DNA from: Candidatus Calescibacterium sp.
GTDB taxonomy: Bacteria; Calescibacteriota; Calescibacteriia; Calescibacteriales; Calescibacteriaceae
DNA: 64,000 nucleotides
Assembly (NCBI GenBank): GCA_025060505.1
Contig: JANXBU010000006.1
Coordinates: 60,071 to 124,070, forward strand
Direction of reading: 5' to 3'
A program made the position numbers and the translations under genes. Within the stretch, counting starts at the first letter, position 1. Every line of letters starts with the position of its first letter. Positions 9,084 to 17,993 of this stretch are shown one piece after another. The notes under the pieces are model-generated. The model saw only the letters and a list, made by a program, of their open reading frames with translations. It was not told the DNA's origin and made no database searches.

Positions 9084-10397
9084 TTAGAATATAAATTCAA
9101 ATGAAGTTCCAAGAAGTATTCTCTGCCAAGAAAAGTTTTTGCTGTCGGATTGGTTTATCTGTATTACCGGTTTGAGTATATCCCATCTGATAAACTCTTG
9201 GCTCAAAGAGATGTATGGAGTGATCATAAGAAACAGGTTCATTTTTCTTTGCTCAAATTCTTGTGGGTACATAGATATTGAGCCGAGCCCGGATAAATTA
9301 ATGGAGAAGCTATCAGATAATTTCATTTTGTTTCCTAGATAAAGCGAAAGGAATATATCTGAGAATTTAGGAGATCTAGCAAATCTTTTCCCAACATATA
9401 TTGCGGGTGTGTTTTTGAAAGATATCCTTCCTGCTTTCCAAGATAAATCAGAATTTGTGCTAAGAGATAAGATGAAACCTTCTCTTTCTGGAATTATATC
9501 GTAGCTTTGTATCTCTGCTGTAATGCTGAGATAAAGGAACTTTGTTGGAAATATATATGGAGAAATTTGGTGTCCTGCTCCAAATATTTCTGGACCGTAG
9601 GTTATAATCCTCAGTGAATATGATCCTCCAAGGGGGATGTTTTCTCTGTATTCTGCTCCGACTGAAATCTTGTGTATTGTAAATCCGTAGATTTCTGTAT
9701 AGAATTCTCCTGAAAAATCATAAGATATAAAAGGAGATAAATTTCTGTATGGAAGAATTTCTGATCTGATGCTTCCAAAAAATTGTGAAACCAGATCCCA
9801 GCTTTTCTGGTATTTTTCTTCTTCAAACCTAACTGGTAGTTCTCCCAAGAACAGAGAAGTTCTCAGTTCTGGGGAGATATATATGGCTGATGTCTCTTCC
9901 CATACAGATTTGCTCAACTTCATATATGATATATCATCTATATCTTCGCTTTTCACTTTATTGAGGTTTTCCAGTGAATCTCTTGGGTTTCCTTCAAGTA
10001 ACTGTATATTAGATAATACAAATCTTACAGATGAAACGTTTTTGTCTTGTATTTTTAATATATGCTCTTTTGATTTTTCTATGTCTCCCTTCTCAAAAAG
10101 GATTCTTGCAATTTCATAGTTTATTCTATCTTCTACTTTGCTTTTGATTTCTGGAATTATTTTGAAGTTCTCTTTAAGTAATCTTTCGTCTTTTTTTATT
10201 CTTGCTTGTATGATTGATGAAAATGCGCTTTCTGTTATATTGTATGGTGAGAGCTTCTGATTGGCTTTTAGGTAATCTCCTTTTTCAGCATATAGTATTG
10301 CTTTGGCGAAATCTGATATTTCTGAACCAAGAGCACCACTTTTAATTGTAAAGAGGCAAAGAATGATGGTAAAAAAAATGTTTGCTTTATTATTCAT
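9084..10397 (-). CDS. Exported TPR-like plus beta-barrel protein, function unknown
   Basis: 437 residues. There is a signal peptide (IFFTIILCLFTIKSGALGS). An alpha-helical repeat section follows (about 25-150, with AILYAEKGDYLKANQKL and ILFEKGDIEKSKEHI resembling TPR units). Then comes a long beta-strand-rich part ending in ..LGTSFEFIF, an aromatic terminus like an outer-membrane protein. Such TPR-barrel architecture resembles exopolysaccharide-export porins (PgaA/AlgK-E style), but no family can be named with confidence. It diverges from the M23 peptidase gene; its -10-like TATAAA (10428-10423) overlaps the -10 of that gene. Confidence 0.55.
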   Translation of the reverse strand: MNNKANIFFTIILCLFTIKSGALGSEISDFAKAILYAEKGDYLKANQKLSPYNITESAFSSIIQARIKKDERLLKENFKIIPEIKSKVEDRINYEIARILFEKGDIEKSKEHILKIQDKNVSSVRFVLSNIQLLEGNPRDSLENLNKVKSEDIDDISYMKLSKSVWEETSAIYISPELRTSLFLGELPVRFEEEKYQKSWDLVSQFFGSIRSEILPYRNLSPFISYDFSGEFYTEIYGFTIHKISVGAEYRENIPLGGSYSLRIITYGPEIFGAGHQISPYIFPTKFLYLSITAEIQSYDIIPEREGFILSLSTNSDLSWKAGRISFKNTPAIYVGKRFARSPKFSDIFLSLYLGNKMKLSDSFSINLSGLGSISMYPQEFEQRKMNLFLMITPYISLSQEFIRWDILKPVIQINQSDSKNFSWQRILLGTSFEFIF

Positions 10398-10422
10398 GTT
10401 TTGTTATGAATTTTTAAATTTA

Positions 10423-10430
10423 TTTATACT
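10423..10430. promoter_or_regulatory. Overlapping divergent -10 elements (TATACT forward, TATAAA reverse)
   Basis: TTTATACT at 10423-10430 reads TATACT on the + strand (10425-10430), 4 nt before the ATG of the M23 gene. It reads TATAAA on the - strand (10428-10423), about 25 nt before the ATG at 10397. One small symmetric element could thus serve both genes. Confidence 0.45.
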
Positions 10431-10434
10431 GGCT

Positions 10435-11259
10435 ATGATTTTGCGTTTTTTGACAACTTATTTTGCAGTTTTTGCTTGTTTGGGCTTGTTTTATTTTACC
10501 GCTTCAGCGCAAACTATTTATATGGATGCTACGGAAGGGTGTGTTGAGCCGGGAGGCATTGTTATAACAGAGAAAATAAGATCAGATTTTAGTGTTAGCA
10601 TAGAAGACAGATCCTTTTACTTTATTCCTGTACCTATAACTGCAACGTCCTTGTATGACTATGACATTTGTGAAAAAGAATTTCCTGTTGAGAAGATAAA
10701 TATAAAGAGAAGAAAGAGAAAAGCTAGTAAATTCTCAGATGAAGATTTACAAAATAAGATAAAGAGACAAAAAGAGTTCCTCAAAAGTGTATATTTAGAG
10801 GAGCCTAAACCAAGAATGTGGGAGGGTAATTTCATTATTCCGGTGAAAAACTATAAATCTCTAAAAGAAAACTTTGGAGCAAGGAGGATTATAAATGGGG
10901 TCCCAGGAGCTATTCACAGAGGAATAGATATATCAGCTCACAAAGGAGAAAAAGTTTATGCTTCAAATTCCGGAATAGTTGTTGTTGCAAGGAAATTCAT
11001 TCTCGAAGGTAATCTTATTGTCATAAATCACGGAACAGGTATATATACAATATACGCTCATCTTAAAGATATGGTCGTTGGAGAAGGTGATTTTGTCAAG
11101 AAAGGACAGCTTATAGGATATGTTGGAAATACAGGCAGGAGCACTGGACCACACCTGCATTTTGGTGCAAAAATGGGGCAAATTGATATAAATCCTTTTG
11201 CTCTGTTCGAAATTCAAGATGCTCTCTCTGTAGCTTTATCTTCTGTTAATTCATACTGA
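10435..11259 (+). CDS. M23 (LytM-type) zinc metallopeptidase, exported
   Basis: 274 residues from ATG 10435. This start was chosen because it opens a clear signal peptide (MILRFLTTYFAVFACLGLF..TASAQ) and lies just behind a TATACT; the frame is open further upstream. A basic, charged linker (residues 85-125) precedes the peptidase domain. Zinc and catalytic motifs are HRGID (H161, D165), YAH (H209) and HLHF (H240, H242). The family cuts peptide crossbridges in peptidoglycan or acts as an activator of amidases. All catalytic residues are intact, so an active endopeptidase is likely. It acts in the periplasm. Confidence 0.88.
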   Translation: MILRFLTTYFAVFACLGLFYFTASAQTIYMDATEGCVEPGGIVITEKIRSDFSVSIEDRSFYFIPVPITATSLYDYDICEKEFPVEKINIKRRKRKASKFSDEDLQNKIKRQKEFLKSVYLEEPKPRMWEGNFIIPVKNYKSLKENFGARRIINGVPGAIHRGIDISAHKGEKVYASNSGIVVVARKFILEGNLIVINHGTGIYTIYAHLKDMVVGEGDFVKKGQLIGYVGNTGRSTGPHLHFGAKMGQIDINPFALFEIQDALSVALSSVNSY

Positions 11260-11435
11260 GGAGTTTTGCTCTGAATCAAAAACTTTCTTCTTGTCAAAGA
11301 TGCAGAGACTTTTGATGGCTAGATTTTTTATAATTTGAGAGATCAAAAAAGATGTTAAAAATGTAAAAAATCTGGAAAAATTATTTCGGTAATATCTCAG
11401 ATCTTATTATTTTTGTGTTTTAGGGGTGCTACCTT

Positions 11436-12320
11436 ATGATAGATGGAAGCTTTCTAAAACTTGTCAGGAATAAACTCCTTAATTTGAAGGCGCAGATACT
11501 TTCAAGATCTTATCAGCTTTCTAACATACCAGATGAAGAGAAAGCTGATCTTTTTGATCTTACATCTGTTGAGAAAATCAGAGATGTTGAGCATATTGCT
11601 TCATCATTGGATGTAGAGACACTTAAATTGGTGGAGCATGCTCTTGAAAAAATAGAAGTTGGAAACTATGGAATATGTGAGTTTTGCGGAATAGAAATTG
11701 ACCGGGAGAGACTTTTGGAGATACCTTATGTTAAATATTGTGTGGATTGTCAAGAGAAGCTCGAGTTGGAGGAACATGTATCAAAAATAGGATCGGAACT
11801 ATCTGAGGCAGAAAGGGTATCGGCTACCTATGATGAGGATATAGTGAATATAGAGGAAGAGACAGAAGAGAAGGCACCAGAAGATGTAGTGCAGAGAGTA
11901 GCTGTTGCTTCAGAGGAGGAGGAAGAAGAAGAGGAAGGAGAGGAAACGGAGGGAACTGAGGCTGCTGAAGAAGAGTTTGTCGAGGAAGAGATTGAAGAAA
12001 AACTCGGAGAAGAAGTTGAAGAAGAAATAGAAGAGGAAATAAGAAAGGAGGAAAAAGACCTTTCCGAAGAAGAAGCCGAGGAATTTGAAGAAGAGGAGGA
12101 GGAAGAAGAAAGAAGAGGAAGGAGAGGAAGAAAGAGAAAATCTATTGAAGCAGATGAACGCAAAAGAACACAAGCAAAAGAGATGTTAAAAGAAAAGAAA
12201 GTAGCTATTGGTAAGGAAAGATTGGAAAAGAAAAAACAGAAGCAAGAGAAGAAGAAAGAAAAGAAGGAAAAAAAAGATAAGAAAAAGACCGAAACAAAGA
12301 AGAAGAAATCTAAATCATAA
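11436..12320 (+). CDS. DksA/TraR-type zinc-finger protein with long acidic-then-basic tail
   Basis: 294 residues. Residues 1-115 form a DksA-like unit: helical hairpin, then a C4 zinc finger with C81, C84, C102 and C105 (CEFC..YCVDC). DksA-type proteins are 110-150 residues long, so the remaining 180 residues are an extension. It is Glu-dominated from about 125 to 230, then Arg/Lys-dominated to the end (KKKEKKEKKDKKK). This is a strongly polar, presumably disordered polyampholyte. The zinc-finger part suggests RNA polymerase secondary-channel binding; the tail may bind nucleic acid or proteins (inference). A Shine-Dalgarno-like AGGGGTG precedes ATG by about 8 nt, unlike most first genes here. 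Confidence 0.8.
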   Translation: MIDGSFLKLVRNKLLNLKAQILSRSYQLSNIPDEEKADLFDLTSVEKIRDVEHIASSLDVETLKLVEHALEKIEVGNYGICEFCGIEIDRERLLEIPYVKYCVDCQEKLELEEHVSKIGSELSEAERVSATYDEDIVNIEEETEEKAPEDVVQRVAVASEEEEEEEEGEETEGTEAAEEEFVEEEIEEKLGEEVEEEIEEEIRKEEKDLSEEEAEEFEEEEEEEERRGRRGRKRKSIEADERKRTQAKEMLKEKKVAIGKERLEKKKQKQEKKKEKKEKKDKKKTETKKKKSKS

Positions 12321-12505
12321 AGTTTATCATTACAGAACTAGAAAATTAGTAAAACTTATTGGGGCTAACATTATTAATAATATTGGAAATACAGACGTCA
12401 CCCCGATATTCTGGAAAAAGAGATACCAAGTTAGTTTTAGAGTTCCAGATTTCATTTTTAAATTGTTATTGCTTCTGGCACCGTAAGGAAGTCAGGGTAA
12501 TTAAA

Positions 12506-13303
12506 TCAGATGAATTTTGAAGCTAGGATGCCAATTTCCCAGAGTATTATCAAAGGAATGGCAAGAGCTACTTGGGTGAATGCATCAGGGGTTGGTGTGA
12601 TAATTGCAGATATTATAAATGCAAAAACAACTGCGTAGGGTCTTATTTTTATGAGAGTTTCTCTCTGAACGAGACCGGTTTTCGTCAGAAGAACTATTAT
12701 AACTGGTGTTTGGAACGATAATCCAAAAGCGAGGGAGAACTTCAAACAAAAAGATACAAATTCAGATATTGTGATCATTGCTTTTATTTTTTCAGAGGAG
12801 AATGATTCTATTAGAAATTTCAGAGATGCGGGTAAAACTAAAAAATAACCAAAAAGAGTTCCAACAATAAACAGAAAAATTACCACAAAAACAAGAGTAG
12901 ATGCGAGTTTTCTTTCTCTATGATAGAGAGCTGGAGATATGAATAGCCAAATTCTCCATATGAAAAACGGAGCCGAAATGATTAATGAAAGATATAATGA
13001 AGCTTTAATGTGTACCCAGAATGATTCAAATGGTTTTATAAAGACGAAATCTGGTATTATTTCCCTGAAAGGATAGAGAAATATCTCAAGAATCTTTTTT
13101 GAGAAAGGAACAGATAAAATAAAGGTTAAGATCAGAATTCCTATTGGTATCATAAGATGTCTTCGCAGCTCTTCAAGGTAATCAAGTATAAGGTCAAGAG
13201 TTATTTCGGGATCTTGTTGATTTTCTCTATCTGTTTCCCTATTTAGATCTTCGTTTTTGTCTTCTTCTTTTCTTCTGTCTTCTGTTTCTTCCCTTTCTTC
13301 CAT
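12506..13303 (-). CDS. tatC: Sec-independent protein translocase TatC
   Basis: 265 residues with six membrane segments. The N-terminal motif YLEELRRHL (48-56) and FIKPFESFWVHIKASL are family signatures, as is the SPALYHRERK loop. A highly charged N-terminal extension of about 35 residues (rich in Glu, Arg and Asp) precedes the first signature and is unusual. TatC recognises twin-arginine signal peptides and recruits TatA. No tatA/B gene is visible nearby. The start lies 2 bp after the trpS stop, so both are on one transcript. Confidence 0.93.
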   Translation of the reverse strand: MEEREETEDRRKEEDKNEDLNRETDRENQQDPEITLDLILDYLEELRRHLMIPIGILILTFILSVPFSKKILEIFLYPFREIIPDFVFIKPFESFWVHIKASLYLSLIISAPFFIWRIWLFISPALYHRERKLASTLVFVVIFLFIVGTLFGYFLVLPASLKFLIESFSSEKIKAMITISEFVSFCLKFSLAFGLSFQTPVIIVLLTKTGLVQRETLIKIRPYAVVFAFIISAIITPTPDAFTQVALAIPLIILWEIGILASKFI

Positions 13304-13305
13304 AG

Positions 13306-14292
13306 TTATCCGAAGATTGCTTTTCTTACATCTTCCATAGTTTTTTCGGCAAATTCCTGAGCTTTTTTGTTGCCTTCCATTATCACATCGTTAATGAGAT
13401 CATCTCTGTTCACTTCATTTCTCTTTGTTTGAAACTCTTCTATTTCTGGGATCATGTGTTCAGTCAATATTTTTTTGCAATCAAGGCACCCGAATTTCGC
13501 TTTTCTGCAGCTATCTTCTATAAACTCTCTTTCCTGTAAAGGTGTAAATATTTTGTGAAGTGTGTAAAGTGGGCATCTTTCTGGTTCTCCGGGATCTTTT
13601 TTAGTTTTTCTCGCAGTATCTGTCATATAGGTTTTTATCTTCTCTTTTATTGAGTTTATGTCTTCCGTTAAAACTATGGCGTTGCCGTATGATTTTGACA
13701 TCTTTCTTCCGTCTGTTCCGAGTATTTTTGGAACTTCTGAAAGAACAGCTTGTGGTAAAGGAAAGACTTCTCCAAAAGTTCTGTTGAATTTTTCAGCTAT
13801 ATCTCGGGCGATCTCTATGTGTGGAACCTGGTCTTTTCCTACTGGAACTTTGTGGGCTTTGTAAATAAGTATATCTGATGCTTGCAAAACAGGGTAGCTG
13901 AAAAATCCAAGGTTAGATAGATTTGCGGCCTGTTCTCCATATTCTTGTAAGAATTCCTTATATGTTGGGTTTCTTTCAAGTAATCCAATTGGTGTTATCA
14001 TGCTAAGATAGGTGAATAACTCTGTATGCTGTTTAATATCAGACTGAACCATTATTACAGATTTTTCTGGCGAAATTCCGCTTGCTATCCAATCTTTTAC
14101 CATTTCAATTGTTCTTTTTCTAAGTTCTTTTGATTCTTCCCAATCTGTTGTAAGCGCGTGTATGTCTGCCACAAGAAAGAAGCAGTCGTTCTCATACTGA
14201 AGCTTTCTCCATATCTCAAGAACACTTTTTAGGTGACCTATGTGTAGGCTCCCCGTAGGACGCATTCCAGATAGTACTCTTGTTCTGCTCAT
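13306..14292 (-). CDS. trpS: Tryptophanyl-tRNA synthetase
   Basis: 328 residues, standard length for bacterial TrpS. The class I signatures HIGH (17-20) and KMSKS (197-201) are present, along with VADIHALTT and QASDILIY. Charges tRNA-Trp with tryptophan. It is the first gene of a two-gene unit with tatC. Its upstream region (14293-14468) is shared with the divergent mltG gene and has no Shine-Dalgarno. Confidence 0.96.
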   Translation of the reverse strand: MSRTRVLSGMRPTGSLHIGHLKSVLEIWRKLQYENDCFFLVADIHALTTDWEESKELRKRTIEMVKDWIASGISPEKSVIMVQSDIKQHTELFTYLSMITPIGLLERNPTYKEFLQEYGEQAANLSNLGFFSYPVLQASDILIYKAHKVPVGKDQVPHIEIARDIAEKFNRTFGEVFPLPQAVLSEVPKILGTDGRKMSKSYGNAIVLTEDINSIKEKIKTYMTDTARKTKKDPGEPERCPLYTLHKIFTPLQEREFIEDSCRKAKFGCLDCKKILTEHMIPEIEEFQTKRNEVNRDDLINDVIMEGNKKAQEFAEKTMEDVRKAIFG

Positions 14293-14456
14293 CTTTGAAA
14301 GCTTAACTAAATTTTATTGTTATTTTGTTCAATAGCATATTTTTTCGTTTTTACAGATTTATCTGTTGTTGAAAACTTCGATAGATTTTAATAGATCGCC
14401 TGCAAATCAGTTATTTTTATCTGTCATAAAATATTTTACTTTTTGTAATTTTTGAT

Positions 14457-14468
14457 TAATATTTTTAT
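14457..14468 (+). promoter_or_regulatory. -10-like TAATAT six nt before GTG of mltG
   Basis: TAATAT (14457-14462) plus six nt places a predicted transcription start at the GTG at 14469. No Shine-Dalgarno is present, so a leaderless mRNA is suggested. Confidence 0.4.
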
Positions 14469-15515
14469 GTGAAGAAAGGATTATTGATTTTTACTTTTCT
14501 CTTTATAGTCTTGTTTTCCGCATTATTAGCGTTTTTCATTTATTTTGATTTTCACAGGAAGCGGGAGATACAAAAAGTATTGTTTGAAATAAAAGTAGGT
14601 GAAAGTTTGAAGAGTATATCTGAAAGATTGGAAGATTTGGGTATAATAAGAAGTAGCACTATATTCTACATCTTTTCAAGAAATCACTATAAAGATTTTA
14701 GAGCGGGAGAGTATTTGATAGAAGGTTTTGTTTCTCCTTCTGATCTCATTGATATTTTCACAAAAGGTCCTACTGTAAGAAGGCAAATAACAGTTGTTCC
14801 ATGCTGGACTATATACCATATTGCTGATGAGCTTTTGAATCAGAACATCATAGAAGATAGAAACGAATTCATAAGATATTCTTTTGATGAAGATTTCCTG
14901 AGCTCAATAGGAATTAATTTTGGTTCTGCTGAAGGTTTTTTGTATCCAGACACTTACTATTTTTTCAAGGGAACTGATCCAAGAGACATAATAACCAAGA
15001 TGGTAGAGAATTTCTTTATGAAGGTAGGGAATGAGAGGATCAATCTTGCTGAAAATAAACTTGGACTTTACACGGTTTTGATACTTGCGTCAATAGTTGA
15101 ATCTGAGGCTCATTTTGAGTTTGAAAAGCCAGTAATAGCATCTGTTTATCTCAACCGCCTGAAAATAGGTATGCCTCTTCAAGCTGATCCGACTGTTATG
15201 TATGGGTTAAGAATATTTGATCGCCCACCTCTTCCATCGGATCTGCGTAAAGATAATGAATACAATACCTATACAAGAAGAGGGTTACCACCAACTCCTA
15301 TATGTAATCCTTTGGTCTCATCTATTGATGCGGTTTTGAAACCGAAGAAAACGAATTTTCTCTATTTTGTTGCAAGACCGGATGGAACACACTTTTTTTC
15401 TAAAACATACGATGAGCATATACAGAATATAAAAAGAGCAAGAGCTGAAAGAAATAAAGAAGATTTACAAGATGATCAGATTTCATCTGATCTTCCAATG
15501 ACGCAAGAAAAATAA
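14469..15515 (+). CDS. mltG: Endolytic murein transglycosylase MltG (YceG-like)
   Basis: 348 residues with one N-terminal membrane anchor (about 4-26). A LysM-like module follows, then the YceG domain with EGFLYPDTYYF (155-165) and catalytic ASIVESEA (Glu about 211). The later motifs VYLNRL and LQADPTVMYGL are also conserved. It cleaves nascent glycan strands next to the inner membrane and sets their length. Start is GTG. It ends in a short acidic tail. Divergent from trpS. Confidence 0.93.
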   Translation: MKKGLLIFTFLFIVLFSALLAFFIYFDFHRKREIQKVLFEIKVGESLKSISERLEDLGIIRSSTIFYIFSRNHYKDFRAGEYLIEGFVSPSDLIDIFTKGPTVRRQITVVPCWTIYHIADELLNQNIIEDRNEFIRYSFDEDFLSSIGINFGSAEGFLYPDTYYFFKGTDPRDIITKMVENFFMKVGNERINLAENKLGLYTVLILASIVESEAHFEFEKPVIASVYLNRLKIGMPLQADPTVMYGLRIFDRPPLPSDLRKDNEYNTYTRRGLPPTPICNPLVSSIDAVLKPKKTNFLYFVARPDGTHFFSKTYDEHIQNIKRARAERNKEDLQDDQISSDLPMTQEK

Positions 15516-15848
15516 AGAGCTATATACTTGTTTTCAGTAATGTTTTGAAAATTTTTAAGATGGCAGGGGATAAGCCGGTTTTGTGAATCAAATTTTACTG
15601 TGGCTATAATAGTTTATTGCCTTCTCTTATTTTTATACTGTTCCCATTAACATCTGCACATATTCTTGTGCTGTTATGTAGTTCATTTCTATTATTTTTC
15701 CTGTCATTGTCAGGACAGTTTCCTACTGCCTTAGGTATGTTTGAATAAGTTTATTCCTAATACAGAGTTCTGTCGGTTCAGAATACATTATCTTGAAGCT
15801 TATTTTGTGGTGTAGAAAATTAGAGTTTTATATGTTTCTTATAAGTTT
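15516..15848. other. Gene-free stretch with inverted repeats
   Basis: No credible coding frame in 333 bp between convergent mltG and the DHH gene. It contains several inverted repeats and the RNA candidate listed separately. On the - strand it also holds a nested hairpin (TTAGG..CCTAA enclosing GAATAA-AC-TTATTC) just upstream of that candidate. Confidence 0.5.
15562..15730 (-). ncRNA. Possible structured RNA with RNase P-like 3' motif (unproven)
   Basis: On the - strand the segment begins GGCAGTAGGAAACTGTCC and ends ACCGGCTTATCCCCTGCC. The ends can pair (GGCAG/CTGCC), and an internal stem GCACA/TGTGC is flanked by further pairing. The near-terminal ACAAAACCGGCTTATC closely resembles conserved region V of bacterial RNase P RNA. 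However, the region I partner (GAGGAAAGTCC) is absent, and 169 nt is far below the usual 330-400 nt. It could be an unrelated small RNA, a reduced RNA, or chance. Confidence 0.22.
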
Positions 15849-16829
15849 TTATATGTTTTTTTCTTGGTCTAATATTTGGCTCACTACTTTCTGGATAATT
15901 TCTTCTGGGTGTATTCTAGTATTGAATCCAGCCGCGTTTTTGTGTCCACCTCCCCCGTATTCCCTTGCAATTATTCCAACATCAATATGTGGGTCAGATC
16001 TCATACTAACTTTAAATAGTCCTTTTTCATCTTCTCTAACAAAAATTGCTCCCTTGACGTTATCTATTGACCTGATGAGATCTATGAAATCTTCTGAATC
16101 GTCTTTGGTTGCCGATACTTTTTCATAATCTTCTTTATACAGATATGATGTAGCTATGCCGTTTATTATCTTTATTCTTGAGAGGAAGGTTGAAAGCAAT
16201 TTGAATTTTCTTTCTGTAGAATATCTTATGCTCTTCATAACTCTGTAGACTTCTGCTCCATATTCTACAAGTTTCGAGGCAATGTTGAGAGTCTTTGAGT
16301 CAACTGTGTGAAGTAGGAAACACATTGTATCTTTTGCTATCGCGGCGTATATGTTTGTTGCTATATCTTTTGTTATTTTCCATCCGTTTTTTTCAAGTAG
16401 CTCATATATAATTATACCGCATGCGGGAGCATCGGGGATTATCAAGTTAAACGTCCCAAAAAGCTCGCTGCTCTTATGGTGATCTATATTCAATATGGTT
16501 GTTCTGACAGCTAGTTCTGCACCTTTTTTGCCAATTCTATCTAAGGTAGCGCAATCAACTACACAGAAGATATCTGGAATAAATTCTGGGAGATCTTTTC
16601 TTATTTTCTCATATCCCGGTAAATATTTGGCAGATTCAAGCCCATCTTTGTTGTATATCCATACTTTCTTACCAAGATTTTCAAGAGCTAACCCCAGAGC
16701 TAAAGATGATCCGATCGCATCAGCCTCAGGTCCCTCGTGAGATGCTATCAGTACACTTTCTGCAGAAAGGAGTATTCTCCCAGCTTCTTCAAAATCAACC
16801 CTTCCATTTTTTTTATCATCCTCGCTCAT
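15849..16829 (-). CDS. DHH/DHHA1 phosphoesterase, NrnA-like (nanoRNase / pAp phosphatase)
   Basis: 326 residues, the usual NrnA size. The DHH domain shows HEGPEADAIGS (31-41), VVDCA (90-94) and NIDHH (114-118). The DHHA1 domain has GGGGHKNAAGF near 297-307. Family members degrade 2-5 nt RNA and dephosphorylate pAp, using Mn2+. The first motif has E-A in place of the common D-G, but all metal-binding Asp/His are kept. A TATACT lies 12 nt before the ATG. Convergent to mltG and followed at its 3' side by the RNA candidate. Confidence 0.85.
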   Translation of the reverse strand: MSEDDKKNGRVDFEEAGRILLSAESVLIASHEGPEADAIGSSLALGLALENLGKKVWIYNKDGLESAKYLPGYEKIRKDLPEFIPDIFCVVDCATLDRIGKKGAELAVRTTILNIDHHKSSELFGTFNLIIPDAPACGIIIYELLEKNGWKITKDIATNIYAAIAKDTMCFLLHTVDSKTLNIASKLVEYGAEVYRVMKSIRYSTERKFKLLSTFLSRIKIINGIATSYLYKEDYEKVSATKDDSEDFIDLIRSIDNVKGAIFVREDEKGLFKVSMRSDPHIDVGIIAREYGGGGHKNAAGFNTRIHPEEIIQKVVSQILDQEKNI

Positions 16830-16903
16830 AATAAACGCATTAGTATATTATCACTATCCCATTTTTTCATATTTTTCAGATTTTTTACAATCTGCTATTC
16901 TGA

Positions 16904-17872
16904 CTACATTTCGGCTGGATATAGATAGAATATGTGTATTCCTTCTGTCAATAGATTCAGGAATTCTGTTATTTTTTGATTCGAGTATGTTTCATCCCAT
17001 ATTGAATTTAAATTTCTTCCACCTCTTGTGTATGCTACAATCCTGTAATCTCTTGTGCCAGCTATTTTTGCTAGTTCTTCTATTGCATAATATAGGTCGC
17101 CTATATCATCTATTATTCCAAGTTCAACTGCTTCAGCGGGAGTAAAAACACTTCCGTCAGATATTTCATCTATGCTTTTTCTAAGCTTTCCTTTTCTTCC
17201 TTCTACAACAACTCTTTTGAATGATTCATAATAATAGTTTATCATACTCTGAATTTTTAGTCTTTCTTCGTCTGTTAGTCCTCGGTGTGGCAGTAAAGCG
17301 TCTTTATACTTTCCAGCCTTTATTACTTCAATCTGAACACCTACTTTATCTGAAAGTTCTTTTAGGTTGACTTTTATCATGTAGACTCCAATTGATCCGA
17401 CAGTTGAGCCGGGACTTGCTATTATTTTATCGGAAGGCATAATCACATAGTATGCTCCGGAAGCTCCCAGAGAAGATATGTATGAGACTATTGGTATTTT
17501 CTTTTCTTGTTTGAATTTTTTTATCTCCTGATAAATTATCTCAGATGCAGATATGAGACCTCCGGGGGATTCAACTTTCAGTAGTACACCTTTAACTTTT
17601 GTGTCTTGTCTTGCTTTGTCAAGCTCTTCCTTTATTCTTGAAACTATGGATGGTTCATCTTCACCAAAAAGCCCTCCGCCTCTGCGATCCCAAGAAATCA
17701 CACCAGATATGTTTATAAGAACAATTTTGTCTCTACCAGTTCCTAATACGGTCACTTCTTCAAGCGGTTCTCTGAATCTACCAAGAGGAACATTAACGAT
17801 ACAGCTTTGGAGTAAAAAGACCAGAAAGATTATTGATGATTTCTTTGTAGTTTCACGATTTTTTATTTTCAT
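16904..17872 (-). CDS. sppA: Signal peptide peptidase SppA, short form
   Basis: 322 residues. The N-terminus ends in a lipobox-like LLQSC (Cys24), so it may be a lipoprotein or a simple membrane anchor. SppA signatures are VLLKVESPGG (96-105), the nucleophile Ser138 in GASGAYY, and the general base Lys in AGKYKDA (about 188). It degrades left-over signal peptides in the membrane. Single-domain SppA as in Bacillus, not the duplicated E. coli form. A TATACT lies 11 nt before the ATG. Divergent from the second MBL gene. Confidence 0.9.
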   Translation of the reverse strand: MKIKNRETTKKSSIIFLVFLLQSCIVNVPLGRFREPLEEVTVLGTGRDKIVLINISGVISWDRRGGGLFGEDEPSIVSRIKEELDKARQDTKVKGVLLKVESPGGLISASEIIYQEIKKFKQEKKIPIVSYISSLGASGAYYVIMPSDKIIASPGSTVGSIGVYMIKVNLKELSDKVGVQIEVIKAGKYKDALLPHRGLTDEERLKIQSMINYYYESFKRVVVEGRKGKLRKSIDEISDGSVFTPAEAVELGIIDDIGDLYYAIEELAKIAGTRDYRIVAYTRGGRNLNSIWDETYSNQKITEFLNLLTEGIHIFYLYPAEM

Positions 17873-17922
17873 ACATATTTCTTAGTATATGCTCTTCACA
17901 TATTCTCACAAATTAGAAATGT

Positions 17923-17950
17923 TTGACAAAGTCTAAGATTGCGATATCTT
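17923..17950 (+). promoter_or_regulatory. Sigma70-like promoter TTGACA-16-TATCTT
   Basis: TTGACA at 17923-17928, TATCTT at 17945-17950, upstream of the split MBL gene. The transcript start would be near 17957. A 20-codon frame (17966-18028) begins first and overlaps the MBL start at 17994 out of frame; whether it is translated is unknown. Confidence 0.45.
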
Positions 17951-17993
17951 CGTTTTTAAATTTTTATGAAGAAAGATACGTTTTTGTTTCTAT

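Noticed and set aside
11828..12163. Ser-rich reverse-strand frame opposite the acidic tail
   Set aside because: Pure antisense of GAA/GAG codons; no start signal.
12208..12486. Arg/Lys-rich frame overlapping the end of the DksA-like gene
   Set aside because: It is an out-of-frame reading of the AAG/GAA-rich tail, with no ribosome binding site and no family-like features.
15562..15730. Calling the RNA candidate rnpB
   Set aside because: Conserved region I (GAGGAAAGTCC) and the specificity domain are not found and the length is half the norm, so it is listed only as a candidate.
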